From Prevotella sp. (lineage in GTDB: Bacteria; Bacteroidota; Bacteroidia; Bacteroidales; Bacteroidaceae): a stretch of DNA of 64,000 bases. The notes under the pieces were generated by a model. The model worked only from the letters and a program-made list of their open reading frames with translations. It did no database searches and had not been told where the DNA came from. Positions within the stretch are counted from its first letter, which is position 1; the number at the start of each line of letters is the position of its first letter. This document shows, one piece after another, positions 18,532-27,142 of the stretch. Where the stretch lies: the NCBI GenBank assembly GCA_017554105.1, contig JAFZIY010000017.1, positions 62,001-126,000 of the forward strand, read 5' to 3'. The position numbers and the translations under genes were made by a program.

Positions 18532-19056
18532 TCACAACTCATCCATTCCGTCCTGATTTGTTTTTTCCGGCTGGTCATGGTCCTCATAATATAACATGAC
18601 CTTATTGCCGCCTGGTTGGGAACGGTCCAGTTTTAAACCGATGCGGGTTTTCCCGTCAGAGTATCTACTCCACCCCGTGTCATCAGGTTTATCGACAAAA
18701 AATTGGCGATATTTGCTGTCGAGCGACTTCTTTATCTTTTCGTAAATGCTGTTTGCCGTAGTACCCACGTTGTTGAATACCACGCTCTCTAAAGCATCAT
18801 TGTCGAAATAGAATGCCACTTCTGTCCAAAAGGCGCCTCCAAAAGGAATATGGTCAGCATTTATCCATAACGATTCGTAATCATCAAACTCCAAATCCAC
18901 CTCCCATTCAAAACCTTTTTGTTCCACTATGGTCTTGACCTCCTGTAGCGTGCTTTTCCCCAAAGTCGCTCCCCAGATTGTTCTGGTGATTTGGGAATAA
19001 GCATGAACAGATGCAAGCGTAAGGACTAATAAAAGAAATACCTTTTTCATCATCAT
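18532..19056 (-). CDS. Exported protein of unknown function
   Basis: A 174-residue protein with a signal peptide (ends HAYSQ). The first of three adjacent methionines is taken; a start at the third would fit equally well. The mature part begins TRTIWGATLGKSTLQEVKTI and contains a VAFYFDNDALESVVF strand pair; this G-x-T/S-x-x-E-V plus beta arrangement recalls the 157-residue protein at 54451-54924, but the likeness is weak. No catalytic motif was seen. It sits between an EF-hand remnant and CxxCxGxG protein B in the operon. Confidence 0.78.
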   Translation of the reverse strand: MMMKKVFLLLVLTLASVHAYSQITRTIWGATLGKSTLQEVKTIVEQKGFEWEVDLEFDDYESLWINADHIPFGGAFWTEVAFYFDNDALESVVFNNVGTTANSIYEKIKKSLDSKYRQFFVDKPDDTGWSRYSDGKTRIGLKLDRSQPGGNKVMLYYEDHDQPEKTNQDGMDEL

Positions 19057-19086
19057 ACATTTAATTGAGGTTGTTTCTTCAGTGAC

Positions 19087-19506
19087 CTAAATCCTTCCTG
19101 CTGCGATACATTCCGGGCAGCGCCATACTTTCACGCCTGTGCTGCCGCAGTTGAAGCAACTGATGGTGCCGTTGCCGTTGCAGTCGCGGCACATCGACCT
19201 ACCGGTGCCGCGGCACAGTTCGCAGCGGAATCCTCCTCTACCCTGACAGTTCCAGCAGTCGTCACCGTTGCTGTCTTTACCTTTTCCTTCGCATTGATAG
19301 CAATCGAGGGTTTGGGCGCCGTGACAGGTCTCGCAGGTGATTTCTCCTGTGCCTTTACAATGGTCGCATGTGCTGCCGCCGTTGCCGTTGCATACTTGGC
19401 ACGTCTCGCGTATCACGCCTTCATCGCCGCAGCGGTTACAAGTTTGTGCATTCATGGATAATGTACCCACGATTGCGATTACTAATGATAAGATTACTCG
19501 TTTCAT
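19087..19506 (-). CDS. Exported CxxCxGxG-repeat protein B
   Basis: A 139-residue protein with a signal peptide (1-20, ends SMNAQ). Practically the whole mature chain is a row of about ten CxxC motifs (CNRCGDEG, CQVCNGNG, CDHCKGTG, CYQCEGKG, CWNCQGRG, CELCRGTG, CRDCNGNG and others), spaced about 11-14 residues apart, without any other domain. Paralogous to proteins A and C of the operon. It is expected to bind several zinc ions or other soft metals if exported in reduced form. Gaps to neighbours are 30 and 37 bp. Confidence 0.85.
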   Translation of the reverse strand: MKRVILSLVIAIVGTLSMNAQTCNRCGDEGVIRETCQVCNGNGGSTCDHCKGTGEITCETCHGAQTLDCYQCEGKGKDSNGDDCWNCQGRGGFRCELCRGTGRSMCRDCNGNGTISCFNCGSTGVKVWRCPECIAAGRI

Positions 19507-19543
19507 AATCGTTCGTTTTTAATGCGTTATTATTTCGTTTGAT

Positions 19544-20377
19544 TTACCTTTTATGTACTATTTTTGCCTTCTCACCCTTGTAAGCCACGGGATACTTGAT
19601 TTCAGGCTTACAGCCCTTGGCGAGAACAATGGTCTTCAACATACGGCAGTCGCTGAGGTCCAGTTCCTTCAATTTAGGAAGGCAACTGAGGTCTATTGTC
19701 TCTAAGTAGGTCATGCCTGCATGGAAATACTCAAGATTGGGGAAATTCTGCAAATCTTCATACGACTTAATGTTGCGCATGAAACTCTTGAAGTTCATCA
19801 GGCTGAGTCTCGTAACGGCAGCCGCCTCTTCCTTTGAGATTACACCATCTTTGTCAGCATCCACCTTGTTCCTGAGACAAAAGTCCTTTATGGCATCGTC
19901 CTTGAACTTAAATGTCGCATCGGGTTTTTCCTTATAGAACACCACCTTGACGGCTTCTCTTGTGGGGTCATTGTCGGGCACTCCCGTAATTTCAGGTGCC
20001 ACATCTCCTCCCACTATGATTGTCTTCAGCCAAAGGGCATTGGTGACATTCACCAGTTTGAGTTTCGTGAGATAGTGCATGTCAATGATTTCCAACGTGG
20101 TGTTGCCCACTGAAAGAGCCTCGAGGTTGGGGAAATACTTCAGGAACGCATAGTCCTCGATGATGTTCAGGCGTCCACCCTTTTCAAGTGAGAGCATCGT
20201 TGCAGCCGCTGCCTCAGCATAGGTCACAATACCATCGTTGTTGATATCGCATGTAGCAAAACACTGTGAGAACATATCATGGTCCTCAATCTTAATAAAC
20301 GTGTCATTGGCTTCCTGTGCCTGTACAGACACCATTCCTGTCATGGCAAATGCCATAATCAACATATTACGTTTCAT
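19544..20377 (-). CDS. Exported EF-hand/leucine-rich repeat protein, two modules
   Basis: A 277-residue protein with a signal peptide (1-20). Two copies of an EF-hand plus LRR module are present: EF loops at 44-55 (D-I-N-N-D-G-I-V-T-Y-A-E) and 173-184 (D-A-D-K-D-G-V-I-S-K-E-E), each followed by AAAATMLSLEKGG-type helix and repeats such as FLKYFPNLEALSVG and LQNFPNLEYFHAG. A short proline/charged linker at about 134-158 joins them. Calcium binding is likely; a protein-interaction role for the LRR part is inference. It is 46 bp downstream of CxxCxGxG protein C. Confidence 0.84.
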   Translation of the reverse strand: MKRNMLIMAFAMTGMVSVQAQEANDTFIKIEDHDMFSQCFATCDINNDGIVTYAEAAAATMLSLEKGGRLNIIEDYAFLKYFPNLEALSVGNTTLEIIDMHYLTKLKLVNVTNALWLKTIIVGGDVAPEITGVPDNDPTREAVKVVFYKEKPDATFKFKDDAIKDFCLRNKVDADKDGVISKEEAAAVTRLSLMNFKSFMRNIKSYEDLQNFPNLEYFHAGMTYLETIDLSCLPKLKELDLSDCRMLKTIVLAKGCKPEIKYPVAYKGEKAKIVHKR

Positions 20378-20423
20378 AGCTATTAACTTTTAATGGTTAC
20401 AAATAATTCCTCCTTACACTCCC

Positions 20424-20735
20424 TTAGTCATTCGTATGGATGGTACCGCGGCCAAAGCAGCGCGTGCAGAGAACCTTACCCTTGCCGTCACATGTGCGGC
20501 AGTCGTTGTAACCAGAGCCTTCGCATATACCACACTCGTAAGTGCTTCCCTGGAACGTCACCGTTCCCGAACCTCCACACTTTGCACATTGGTAACGTGC
20601 CTTTCCCTCGCATGTGGGACACGTGACACTTCCTTCACCGCCACACTTGTCGCACGTGCTCTCTCCTGTAACGGTCCAACTCATTGCCACCAATGACATA
20701 GCAAAGACAGCAAACATCAATATAGATTTCTTCAT
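20424..20735 (-). CDS. Exported CxxCxGxG-repeat protein C, first gene of operon
   Basis: A 103-residue protein with a hydrophobic N-terminus (KKSILMFAVFAMSLVAMSW) that can act as signal peptide. Six CxxCxG motifs follow: CDKCGGEG, CPTCEGKA, CAKCGGSG, CGICEGSG, CRTCDGKG and CTRCFGRG. It is the promoter-proximal gene of the minus-strand operon 20735-16401; a TATATTTG element lies 30 bp upstream. The small size and lack of any other domain point to a metal-binding or structural protein. Confidence 0.83.
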   Translation of the reverse strand: MKKSILMFAVFAMSLVAMSWTVTGESTCDKCGGEGSVTCPTCEGKARYQCAKCGGSGTVTFQGSTYECGICEGSGYNDCRTCDGKGKVLCTRCFGRGTIHTND

Positions 20736-20764
20736 GATTATAAGTTTTTTAGTTAATATATCTG

Positions 20765-20772
20765 CAAATATA
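20765..20772 (-). promoter_or_regulatory. -7 element of the exported-protein operon
   Basis: TATATTTG on the minus strand, 30 bp before the first gene of the operon. The 320-bp gap to the divergent C1 peptidase gene holds only this and the opposing promoter. Confidence 0.7.
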
Positions 20773-20997
20773 GCGAATTAACGCACTTTTGTCAAGAGTT
20801 TTTTCCTATTAGTTCATAGGAGATTCCCTATTATTTGGAAAAATCCTAAGTATTAATCTTTTACGGACTTTTAGTTATCAATGGCAAATATAATAAATAA
20901 CTCTCAAAGTGTATCATTTATAGGACACTTTTTTATTAAAATAATCAAAAAAGACATTTTCGGGGCATTTATATGTGTATCAATCGTAATTATTTCG

Positions 20998-21005
20998 TAT
21001 CTTTG
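20998..21005 (+). promoter_or_regulatory. -7 element of the C1 peptidase gene
   Basis: TATCTTTG lies 51 bp before the peptidase start codon and faces away from the exported-protein operon. Confidence 0.65.
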
Positions 21006-21055
21006 CAAAGAATTATCAGTGAACAACTAAAAACAATCATAATAAAGAATTACAA

Positions 21056-22255
21056 ATGAAAAGATTCATGACTTTGGCGCTGGTAGCTGCGATGTTCAGC
21101 ACAGGCGCTATGGCACAAGAGGCTAGTGAAAACAGCAACAAGCCTGTGTTCACAACAATCAAGTCGCTGCCTATCACAAGTATCAAGGACCAGAACCGCT
21201 CGGGTACATGCTGGGCATACTCAACATTATCGTTCTTCGAGAGCGAGATACTGAAGGCAACGGGCAAGACATACGATCTCTGCGAGATGTTCATCGCCAA
21301 CAAGGACTATATGGAGCGTGCCGTTCTTACCGTACGCATGCACGGCGACAGCCAGTTCTCACAGGGTGGTTCGGCAGGCGATGTGCTCGACATCATCAAG
21401 CGCCACGGCATTTGCCCAGAGACGGCAATGCCTCTGCCCGGTACTATGCAGGGCGACTCACTTGCTAACTTCAATGAGTTCTTTGAAGTGATGTCACCAT
21501 ACGTTGATGCTGTGGCAAAGAGCAAGGCAAAGAAAATCTCCAACCAGTGGAAACCAGGACTTCAGGGCATTCTCGATGCTTATCTTGGCAAATGTCCCGA
21601 GACATTCGTTTACGAAGGCAAGACCTACACCCCGAAGCAGTTCGCTGAGAGCCTCGGCATCAACTGGGACGACTATGTAAGCATTACAAGTTACACCCAC
21701 CACCCATTCTACACTGCATTCCCTGTTGAGGTACAGGACAACTGGCGTTGGGACCGCTCTTACAACGTACCAATGGACGAGATGATGCGCATCATCGACA
21801 ACGCACTTGACAATGGCTACACCATCGCATGGGGTGGTGACGTGAGTGAGGAAGGCTTCACCCGCAAGGGCTTGGGCATCGCATACGACACCAAGGCTGT
21901 GCAGAGCCTTACTGGAAGTGATGCAGCACGTTGGTTGAAACTGACATCTACAGAGAAGAAGAGCAAGCTCGACTCTCTCGGAGTGAATGCTCCTGAGATT
22001 GTTCCTACACAGGAAATGCGTCAGGAAGGGTTCGACAACTGGGAACTCACCGACGACCACGGCATGCACATCTACGGTCTGGCAAAGGACCAGAACGGCA
22101 AGGAGTACTACATGGTGAAGAACTCTTGGGGCGAGTATGGCGACTATAATGGCACATGGTATATGACCAAAGCTTTCGTGGCAGCCAAGACAATGGACTA
22201 CCTCGTTAACAAGAACGCCATTCCAAAGGACATCCGCAAGAAACTCGGAATCTGA
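21056..22255 (+). CDS. Exported papain-like (C1B, bleomycin-hydrolase type) peptidase
   Basis: A 399-residue protein with a signal peptide (1-20, ends GAMAQ). The active site is intact: Gln46 and Cys52 in DQNRSGTCWAYSTLSF, His335 in DDHGMHIYGLA and Asn356 in MVKNSWGEYG. The segment FSQGGSAGDVLDII and overall length fit the PepC/bleomycin hydrolase subgroup, which in other bacteria is cytoplasmic; this one is exported, as commonly seen in Bacteroidetes. It is divergent from the CxxCxGxG operon across a shared 320-bp regulatory gap. A strong terminator follows. Confidence 0.93.
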   Translation: MKRFMTLALVAAMFSTGAMAQEASENSNKPVFTTIKSLPITSIKDQNRSGTCWAYSTLSFFESEILKATGKTYDLCEMFIANKDYMERAVLTVRMHGDSQFSQGGSAGDVLDIIKRHGICPETAMPLPGTMQGDSLANFNEFFEVMSPYVDAVAKSKAKKISNQWKPGLQGILDAYLGKCPETFVYEGKTYTPKQFAESLGINWDDYVSITSYTHHPFYTAFPVEVQDNWRWDRSYNVPMDEMMRIIDNALDNGYTIAWGGDVSEEGFTRKGLGIAYDTKAVQSLTGSDAARWLKLTSTEKKSKLDSLGVNAPEIVPTQEMRQEGFDNWELTDDHGMHIYGLAKDQNGKEYYMVKNSWGEYGDYNGTWYMTKAFVAAKTMDYLVNKNAIPKDIRKKLGI

Positions 22256-22292
22256 TATTCATTCGCTAAGACGCGAGAATAACGCCAGAAAC

Positions 22293-22320
22293 AGGCTGGG
22301 TTGCTGTTGCAATCCAGCCT
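22293..22320 (+). terminator. Terminator after the C1 peptidase gene
   Basis: AGGCTGGGTTGC (22293-22304), loop TGTT, GCAATCCAGCCT (22309-22320), then TCTTTGTTTT. A 12-bp stem with one G-U pair. Confidence 0.9.
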
Positions 22321-22376
22321 TCTTTGTTTTCAATAAGCCAACAGTCAACAAGTAAAATGCCATGTTTTATGCCCTC

Positions 22377-22445
22377 AAAGGCCATCAAACGCATTGCAAA
22401 AGGCCATCAAACGCATTTTGAAAGGACACTATATGACATGAAAGG
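22377..22445. repeat. Short 22-bp direct repeats
   Basis: AAAGGCCATCAAACGCATT occurs at 22377-22395 and exactly again at 22399-22417 (period 22); degenerate copies beginning AAAGG follow at 22421 and 22441. The spacing equals that of the palindrome arrays elsewhere, though the units here are not clearly palindromic. Confidence 0.75.
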
Positions 22446-22487
22446 CACCTCATAATGGTTTAAAGAAGAGAAAAAATGTGTGTTTTC

Positions 22488-22518
22488 TTTGCCGTTTTTT
22501 ATTTTTTCAATATATTTG
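22488..22518 (+). promoter_or_regulatory. Consensus promoter of the small outer membrane protein gene
   Basis: TTTG at 22488-22491 and TATATTTG at 22511-22518, 19 bp apart, match the Bacteroidetes consensus exactly. The leader to the start codon is about 120 nt. Confidence 0.8.
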
Positions 22519-22643
22519 CATTCTAAACCTAAGAAATATGCCTATGACATAAACAAATAAAAGGACATTAAGGAATGAAGCGTTAGCTTTGGACTATTAT
22601 CTATTAACACATAAGTAACATTACACTAAAAAACATATCAGAC

Positions 22644-23135
22644 ATGAAAAAATATTTTTTAACATTGTGCGTGGCTCTTGTCAGCATGTGTGCATTTGCC
22701 CAAAAGGGACAGAAGGCTATTGGCCTCAACCTATCGTATGGCACAGAGATTTCCAACCTCGGTATCGGCGCGAAGGGACAGTATAACTTTACGGATGCTA
22801 TCCGTGTCGAGGCATCCTTCGACTACTTCTTGAAAAAAGACGATCTATCGATGTGGGATGTCAACGTGAACGCCCATTACCTCTTCCCCGTCAAAGATTT
22901 GAAAATCTATCCGCTCGTTGGCCTCACCTACACTAATTGGAAAGACAGTTTTGATTACTGGGATGGTATTAAAGACTATTACGATGACAGCGAGGGCAAG
23001 TTTGGTGTGAACCTTGGCGGTGGCGTTCAGTATGACATCAACGATAATTGGGCAGTTAATTTTGAAATGAAGTATCAGATAATCGGAGATTTCGACCAAG
23101 CAGTTTTCGGGTTTGGCGTAGCTTACAAGTTCTAA
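22644..23135 (+). CDS. Small outer membrane beta-barrel protein
   Basis: A 163-residue protein with a signal peptide (ends MCAFAQK). The mature chain consists of alternating amphipathic strands (AIGLNLSYG, IGAKGQYNF, IRVEASFDYF, MWDVNVNAHYLF, VGLTYTNW, FGVNLGGGVQYDI, WAVNFEMKYQI, FGFGVAYKF) and ends with an aromatic residue after Tyr-Lys, as expected for an eight-stranded barrel of the OmpA/OmpX size class. Ligand or function unknown. It is monocistronic. Confidence 0.85.
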   Translation: MKKYFLTLCVALVSMCAFAQKGQKAIGLNLSYGTEISNLGIGAKGQYNFTDAIRVEASFDYFLKKDDLSMWDVNVNAHYLFPVKDLKIYPLVGLTYTNWKDSFDYWDGIKDYYDDSEGKFGVNLGGGVQYDINDNWAVNFEMKYQIIGDFDQAVFGFGVAYKF

Positions 23136-23454
23136 GACTATCCATACTTGGTAATGGTGCCATTTATTGTTTCCTTTTCTTTTCCATAAGGAACCTGAAT
23201 AGAACCTACAGATAGACTATATTGATGAGGAAAAAGACTTGTTTTGGTCAGTAATCTCGCCAAAATTTCTTTTTGAAAGAGGGTATTATGGTTTAAAGAA
23301 CTTAAAAAAATGAGATTTTTCTTGTAATCATTGAAAAAGTCATTTTTATTTGCTAACTTTGTGGCACATTCTATGCGCATATAAAAAGACACGCAATGAA
23401 AACGTTGGGAACAGCATAGGATTCTGGCTTGAAAAGGAAATAAAAATAATATAA
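23136..23454. other. Intergenic region before recJ
   Basis: About 320 bp. The only recognisable element is TAACTTTG at 23354-23361, a good -7 element for recJ-recQ (leader about 85 nt). An 84-codon minus-strand frame crosses this promoter and is not considered a gene. Confidence 0.6.
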
Positions 23455-25176
23455 ATGCACTTTAAATGGAACTACGAAACACCATCACCAGAGCAACAGA
23501 AGGCGGCTGAGGAGTTGGCAGCCAAATTGGGAATGGCGCCTGTGCTGGCCTCCATCCTGATTAAGCGAGGAATCACCACCGAGTCGGCGGCAAAACGTTT
23601 CTTCCGTCCTCAACTCGGAGACTTGCTTAACCCGTTCCTGATGAAAGACATGGACGTGGCTGTAGATCGCCTAAACGACGCTATGGGGCGCAAGGAGCGC
23701 ATTATGGTCTATGGTGACTACGATGTTGACGGTTGTACTGCCGTTGCATTGGTGTATAAGTTTTTGCAGCAATTCTATTCTAACATCGAGTATTATATCC
23801 CCGACCGCTACGACGAGGGTTACGGTGTGAGTTATAAGGGAATAGACTATGCCAAGGAAACAGGTGTTAAACTTATCATTATTCTCGACTGCGGAATAAA
23901 AGCGGTCGACGAGATTGCCTATGCTAAGAGCCTGGGCATTGACTTTATTATCTGCGACCACCACGTTCCCGACGACGTGATGCCGCCCGCCGCGGCGATT
24001 CTAAACCCGAAACGCCCCGACGACTCTTATCCTTTCAAGCATCTGTGCGGTTGCGGAGTGGGATTCAAGTTCATGCAGGCGTTTGCCAAAAACAATGGCA
24101 TTCCTTTCGCCCGTCTTATCCCATTGCTCGACCTCTGTGCCGTAAGTATCGCGGCAGACATCGTCCCCGTGACCGAGGAAAACCGTATTCTGGCATTCCA
24201 CGGACTGAAACAGCTGAATCAGAACCCTAACATCGGACTGAAGGCTATTATCGATATATGTGGCATGAACGGCAGAGACATCTCGATGAGCGACATCGTC
24301 TTTAAGATCGGTCCGCGCATCAACGCATCGGGACGTATGGAGAACGGCAAGATGAGTGTTGACCTTCTGGTGGAAAAAGACTTCCAGACGGCGCTCAGTA
24401 AGGCACATCACATAAACGAATACAACGAGCAGCGCAAGGACATCGACAAACAGATGACCGAAGAGGCGAACCAAATCGTGGCACGCATCGACAGCCAAAA
24501 CCATCAACAGAGCATCGTGCTCTATGATGAGAACTGGAAAAAGGGAGTAATAGGCATTGTCGCGTCAAGACTCACCGAACTCTACTTCCGCCCCACCGTG
24601 GTGCTCACGCGCGACGGCGATATGGCAACGGGCTCGGCACGTAGCGTGAAGGGATTCGATGTATATTCGGCAATAAAGAGTTGCCGCGAACTTCTCGTAA
24701 ACTTTGGAGGGCATACCTACGCAGCCGGTCTTACGCTGAAGTGGGGCGATGTGCCTGAGTTCCGCAACCGTTTCCAGAAGTTTGTCGAGGAGCATATTCA
24801 CCCCGAACAGACCGAGGCGATACTCGACATCGACGCGGTGATAGACTTCAAGGACATCACCCGACGCCTGCACAACGACCTTAAGCGCTTTGCACCGTTC
24901 GGACCGGCCAATGCCAAGCCGTTGTTTGCCACTCACGGGGTCTATGACTTCGGCACAAGCAAGGTGGTGGGAAGGCAACAGGAACACATCAAACTGGAAC
25001 TTGTTGACTCCAACTCGAACAATGTGATGAACGGCATCGCGTTCGGACAAAGTGAGTCGGTGCGTTACATCAAGAGCAAACGCTCGTTCAGCATCGCCTA
25101 TACCATAGAGGACAACGTGTTCAAGAAAGGCGATGTGCAACTGCAGATAGAAGATATCAAGCCCGATGGGAATTGA
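23455..25176 (+). CDS. recJ: Single-stranded-DNA-specific exonuclease RecJ
   Basis: A 573-residue cytoplasmic DHH-family exonuclease (5'-3'). Motif I VMVYGDYDVDGCTA-like segment is at 84-96 with aspartates 88, 90 and 92; DCGI, CDHHVPD (motif III) and the DHHA1 segment SARSVKGFDVYSAIKSC ... GGHTYAAGLTL follow; an OB fold lies near the C-terminus. Length is typical. The gene overlaps recQ by 11 bp, so the two repair enzymes are translationally coupled and likely act in the same recombination pathway (RecFOR type). Confidence 0.96.
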   Translation: MHFKWNYETPSPEQQKAAEELAAKLGMAPVLASILIKRGITTESAAKRFFRPQLGDLLNPFLMKDMDVAVDRLNDAMGRKERIMVYGDYDVDGCTAVALVYKFLQQFYSNIEYYIPDRYDEGYGVSYKGIDYAKETGVKLIIILDCGIKAVDEIAYAKSLGIDFIICDHHVPDDVMPPAAAILNPKRPDDSYPFKHLCGCGVGFKFMQAFAKNNGIPFARLIPLLDLCAVSIAADIVPVTEENRILAFHGLKQLNQNPNIGLKAIIDICGMNGRDISMSDIVFKIGPRINASGRMENGKMSVDLLVEKDFQTALSKAHHINEYNEQRKDIDKQMTEEANQIVARIDSQNHQQSIVLYDENWKKGVIGIVASRLTELYFRPTVVLTRDGDMATGSARSVKGFDVYSAIKSCRELLVNFGGHTYAAGLTLKWGDVPEFRNRFQKFVEEHIHPEQTEAILDIDAVIDFKDITRRLHNDLKRFAPFGPANAKPLFATHGVYDFGTSKVVGRQQEHIKLELVDSNSNNVMNGIAFGQSESVRYIKSKRSFSIAYTIEDNVFKKGDVQLQIEDIKPDGN

Positions 25177-27079
25177 TTTATCAAGAACTACCTACCGCCA
25201 GATACTGAAGGAATACTGGGGATACGATGATTTCCGAGGCATTCAGAGTGAAATCATTGAGAGCATCGGGGCTGGAAAAGACACTCTGGGACTGATGCCT
25301 ACCGGCGGTGGTAAGTCGATAACGTTCCAGGTACCGGCAATGGCAATGAAAGGGGTGTGCATCGTTATCACACCTCTTATCGCACTGATGAAAGACCAGG
25401 TGGCAAACCTGCGACGACTGGGCATTCCTGCCGCATTCGTGAACAGTAGCATGGGGCATAATGAGATGCTCACTACACTTGAGAACTGCGTCTATGGAGG
25501 AACGAAACTGCTTTATGTGTCGCCCGAACGACTCTCCTCCGAACTTTTCCAGACAAAACTAAAACATATGGAAGTCAGTTTCATCACCGTTGATGAAGCC
25601 CACTGCATCAGTCAATGGGGCTACGACTTCCGACCATCCTATCTTGAAATAGTTAATATCAGGAAACTGAAACCCACGGCACCGGTGCTTGCACTTACAG
25701 CAACGGCAACGCCCGAGGTGGTGGACGATATTCAGGAACGGCTTGGATTCGGCGAGAAGAACGTCTTCCAGATGAGTTTCGAGCGCAAGAACCTTGCATA
25801 TATCGTGCGCCATGCCACCGACAAAGAGGAACAACTGCTGCATATTCTCGGCTCTATCGAGGGAAGTGCCATTGTGTATGTTCGCAGTCGGAGACGTACT
25901 GTGGAACTGGCGAAACTACTGATGCAAAACGGTATCAGCGCACTGGCATACAATGCAGGACTCGACAGTGAGGTGCGCAATACCCGACAAGAGGAATGGA
26001 GCACGTCAAAGGTCCGTGTCATGGTGGCTACAAACGCCTTCGGTATGGGTATCGACAAGCCCGACGTGAGGCTGGTGATACACATGGACTGCCCGAGTTC
26101 TCTCGAGGCATATTTTCAGGAGGCAGGGCGTGCAGGACGTGATGGCAAGAAGAGTTATGCCGTTCTGCTGTATAACGATGCCGACAGCAATAAACTGATG
26201 AAGCGTGTTTCCGACACCTTCCCGTCAAAAGAGTATATTTGTAACGTATATGAACACCTTGCCTACTTCTACCAGATGGCCGTCGGATGTGGCGAAGGGA
26301 TGACGAGGGAGTTTAATATCGACAAGTTCTGTGTGGCGTTCAAGCACTTCCCAGTGCAGGTGGAGTCGGCATTGCACATACTGACACGCGCAGGATATAT
26401 AACGTATGACGAGGAACACGACAACCGTGCACGTCTTCACTTCACCCTCGGACGTGAGGAACTGGACAGACTGAACCATCTCTCAGAGGCAGAGAACACC
26501 GTCATCACTACCCTATTGCGGTGCTATGGCGGCTTGTTTGTTGACTATCAATACATCAACGAGGGGTTCCTGGCGCAACAGGCAGGCATGGACATGATGG
26601 AGGTTTACACCATCCTGAAGAATCTTAACGACAAACACATACTGCATTTTATACCTCAGAAGAAGACACCTTATATAACATACACGCGCAATCGTGAGGA
26701 TGGAGAGAACGTTGTCTTGCCATCTTCTATATATGAGGACCGCAAGAGTGACATGGAAAAACGCATAAAGAAAATGATTGAATATGCCACCGATGACAAT
26801 ACCTGCCGTTCCAAGATGCTGCTTAGATACTTTGGAGAAAAACGGTCGGACGATTGCGGACAGTGTGACGTGTGCGTCGAGCGTAATACCAACCATCTCT
26901 CAAGCGAGCGGCTATTGCCTGGAACACAATATATCATGGAACTCCTCAGCGACGGCAAGCGCCATCATGTAACCGAACTATTGCGTTCCAAAGTGTCATC
27001 TGACATCATCGACGAAGCACTCGAAGACCTTCTTGCAGAAGAAAAGATAAAGATGAACGGCAGTTTTATCTTCTTATAG
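25166..27079 (+). CDS. recQ: ATP-dependent DNA helicase RecQ
   Basis: A 637-residue superfamily 2 helicase. Seen are the motif 0/I region YWGYDDFRGIQSEII and MPTGGGKSITFQVP, DEAH box in TVDEAHCISQWG, motif VI QEAGRAGRDG, the RQC zinc cysteines in CRSKMLLRYFGEK ... CGQCDVC, and a C-terminal winged-helix-like segment. A classical HRDC domain is not obvious; the last 60 residues (GTQYIMELLSDGK ...) look like a short helical domain instead. Start overlaps recJ by 11 bp. Confidence 0.95.
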   Translation: MGIDLSRTTYRQILKEYWGYDDFRGIQSEIIESIGAGKDTLGLMPTGGGKSITFQVPAMAMKGVCIVITPLIALMKDQVANLRRLGIPAAFVNSSMGHNEMLTTLENCVYGGTKLLYVSPERLSSELFQTKLKHMEVSFITVDEAHCISQWGYDFRPSYLEIVNIRKLKPTAPVLALTATATPEVVDDIQERLGFGEKNVFQMSFERKNLAYIVRHATDKEEQLLHILGSIEGSAIVYVRSRRRTVELAKLLMQNGISALAYNAGLDSEVRNTRQEEWSTSKVRVMVATNAFGMGIDKPDVRLVIHMDCPSSLEAYFQEAGRAGRDGKKSYAVLLYNDADSNKLMKRVSDTFPSKEYICNVYEHLAYFYQMAVGCGEGMTREFNIDKFCVAFKHFPVQVESALHILTRAGYITYDEEHDNRARLHFTLGREELDRLNHLSEAENTVITTLLRCYGGLFVDYQYINEGFLAQQAGMDMMEVYTILKNLNDKHILHFIPQKKTPYITYTRNREDGENVVLPSSIYEDRKSDMEKRIKKMIEYATDDNTCRSKMLLRYFGEKRSDDCGQCDVCVERNTNHLSSERLLPGTQYIMELLSDGKRHHVTELLRSKVSSDIIDEALEDLLAEEKIKMNGSFIFL

Positions 27080-27084
27080 AAAGA

Positions 27085-27120
27085 GTTAAGGAGTTATGAC
27101 TGATGTCACAACTCCTTAAC
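27085..27120. terminator. Bidirectional terminator between recQ and ilvC
   Basis: GTTAAGGAGTTATGAC (27085-27100), loop TGAT, GTCACAACTCCTTAAC (27105-27120): a 16-bp stem with one mismatch, made from the same GAGTTA-type sequence as the stop-codon tracts. It separates convergent genes. Confidence 0.85.
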
Positions 27121-27142
27121 TTCTTTAATTCTTTAAAAGGAA

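Noticed and set aside
18402-18587. 61-codon minus-strand frame in the exported-protein operon
   Set aside because: It reads a different frame from the clear EF-hand/LRR paralogue fragment (18430-18506), which explains the region better.
23138-23392. 84-codon minus-strand frame between the outer membrane protein gene and recJ
   Set aside because: It runs across the recJ promoter element, lacks a ribosome-binding site and shows no recognisable motif.
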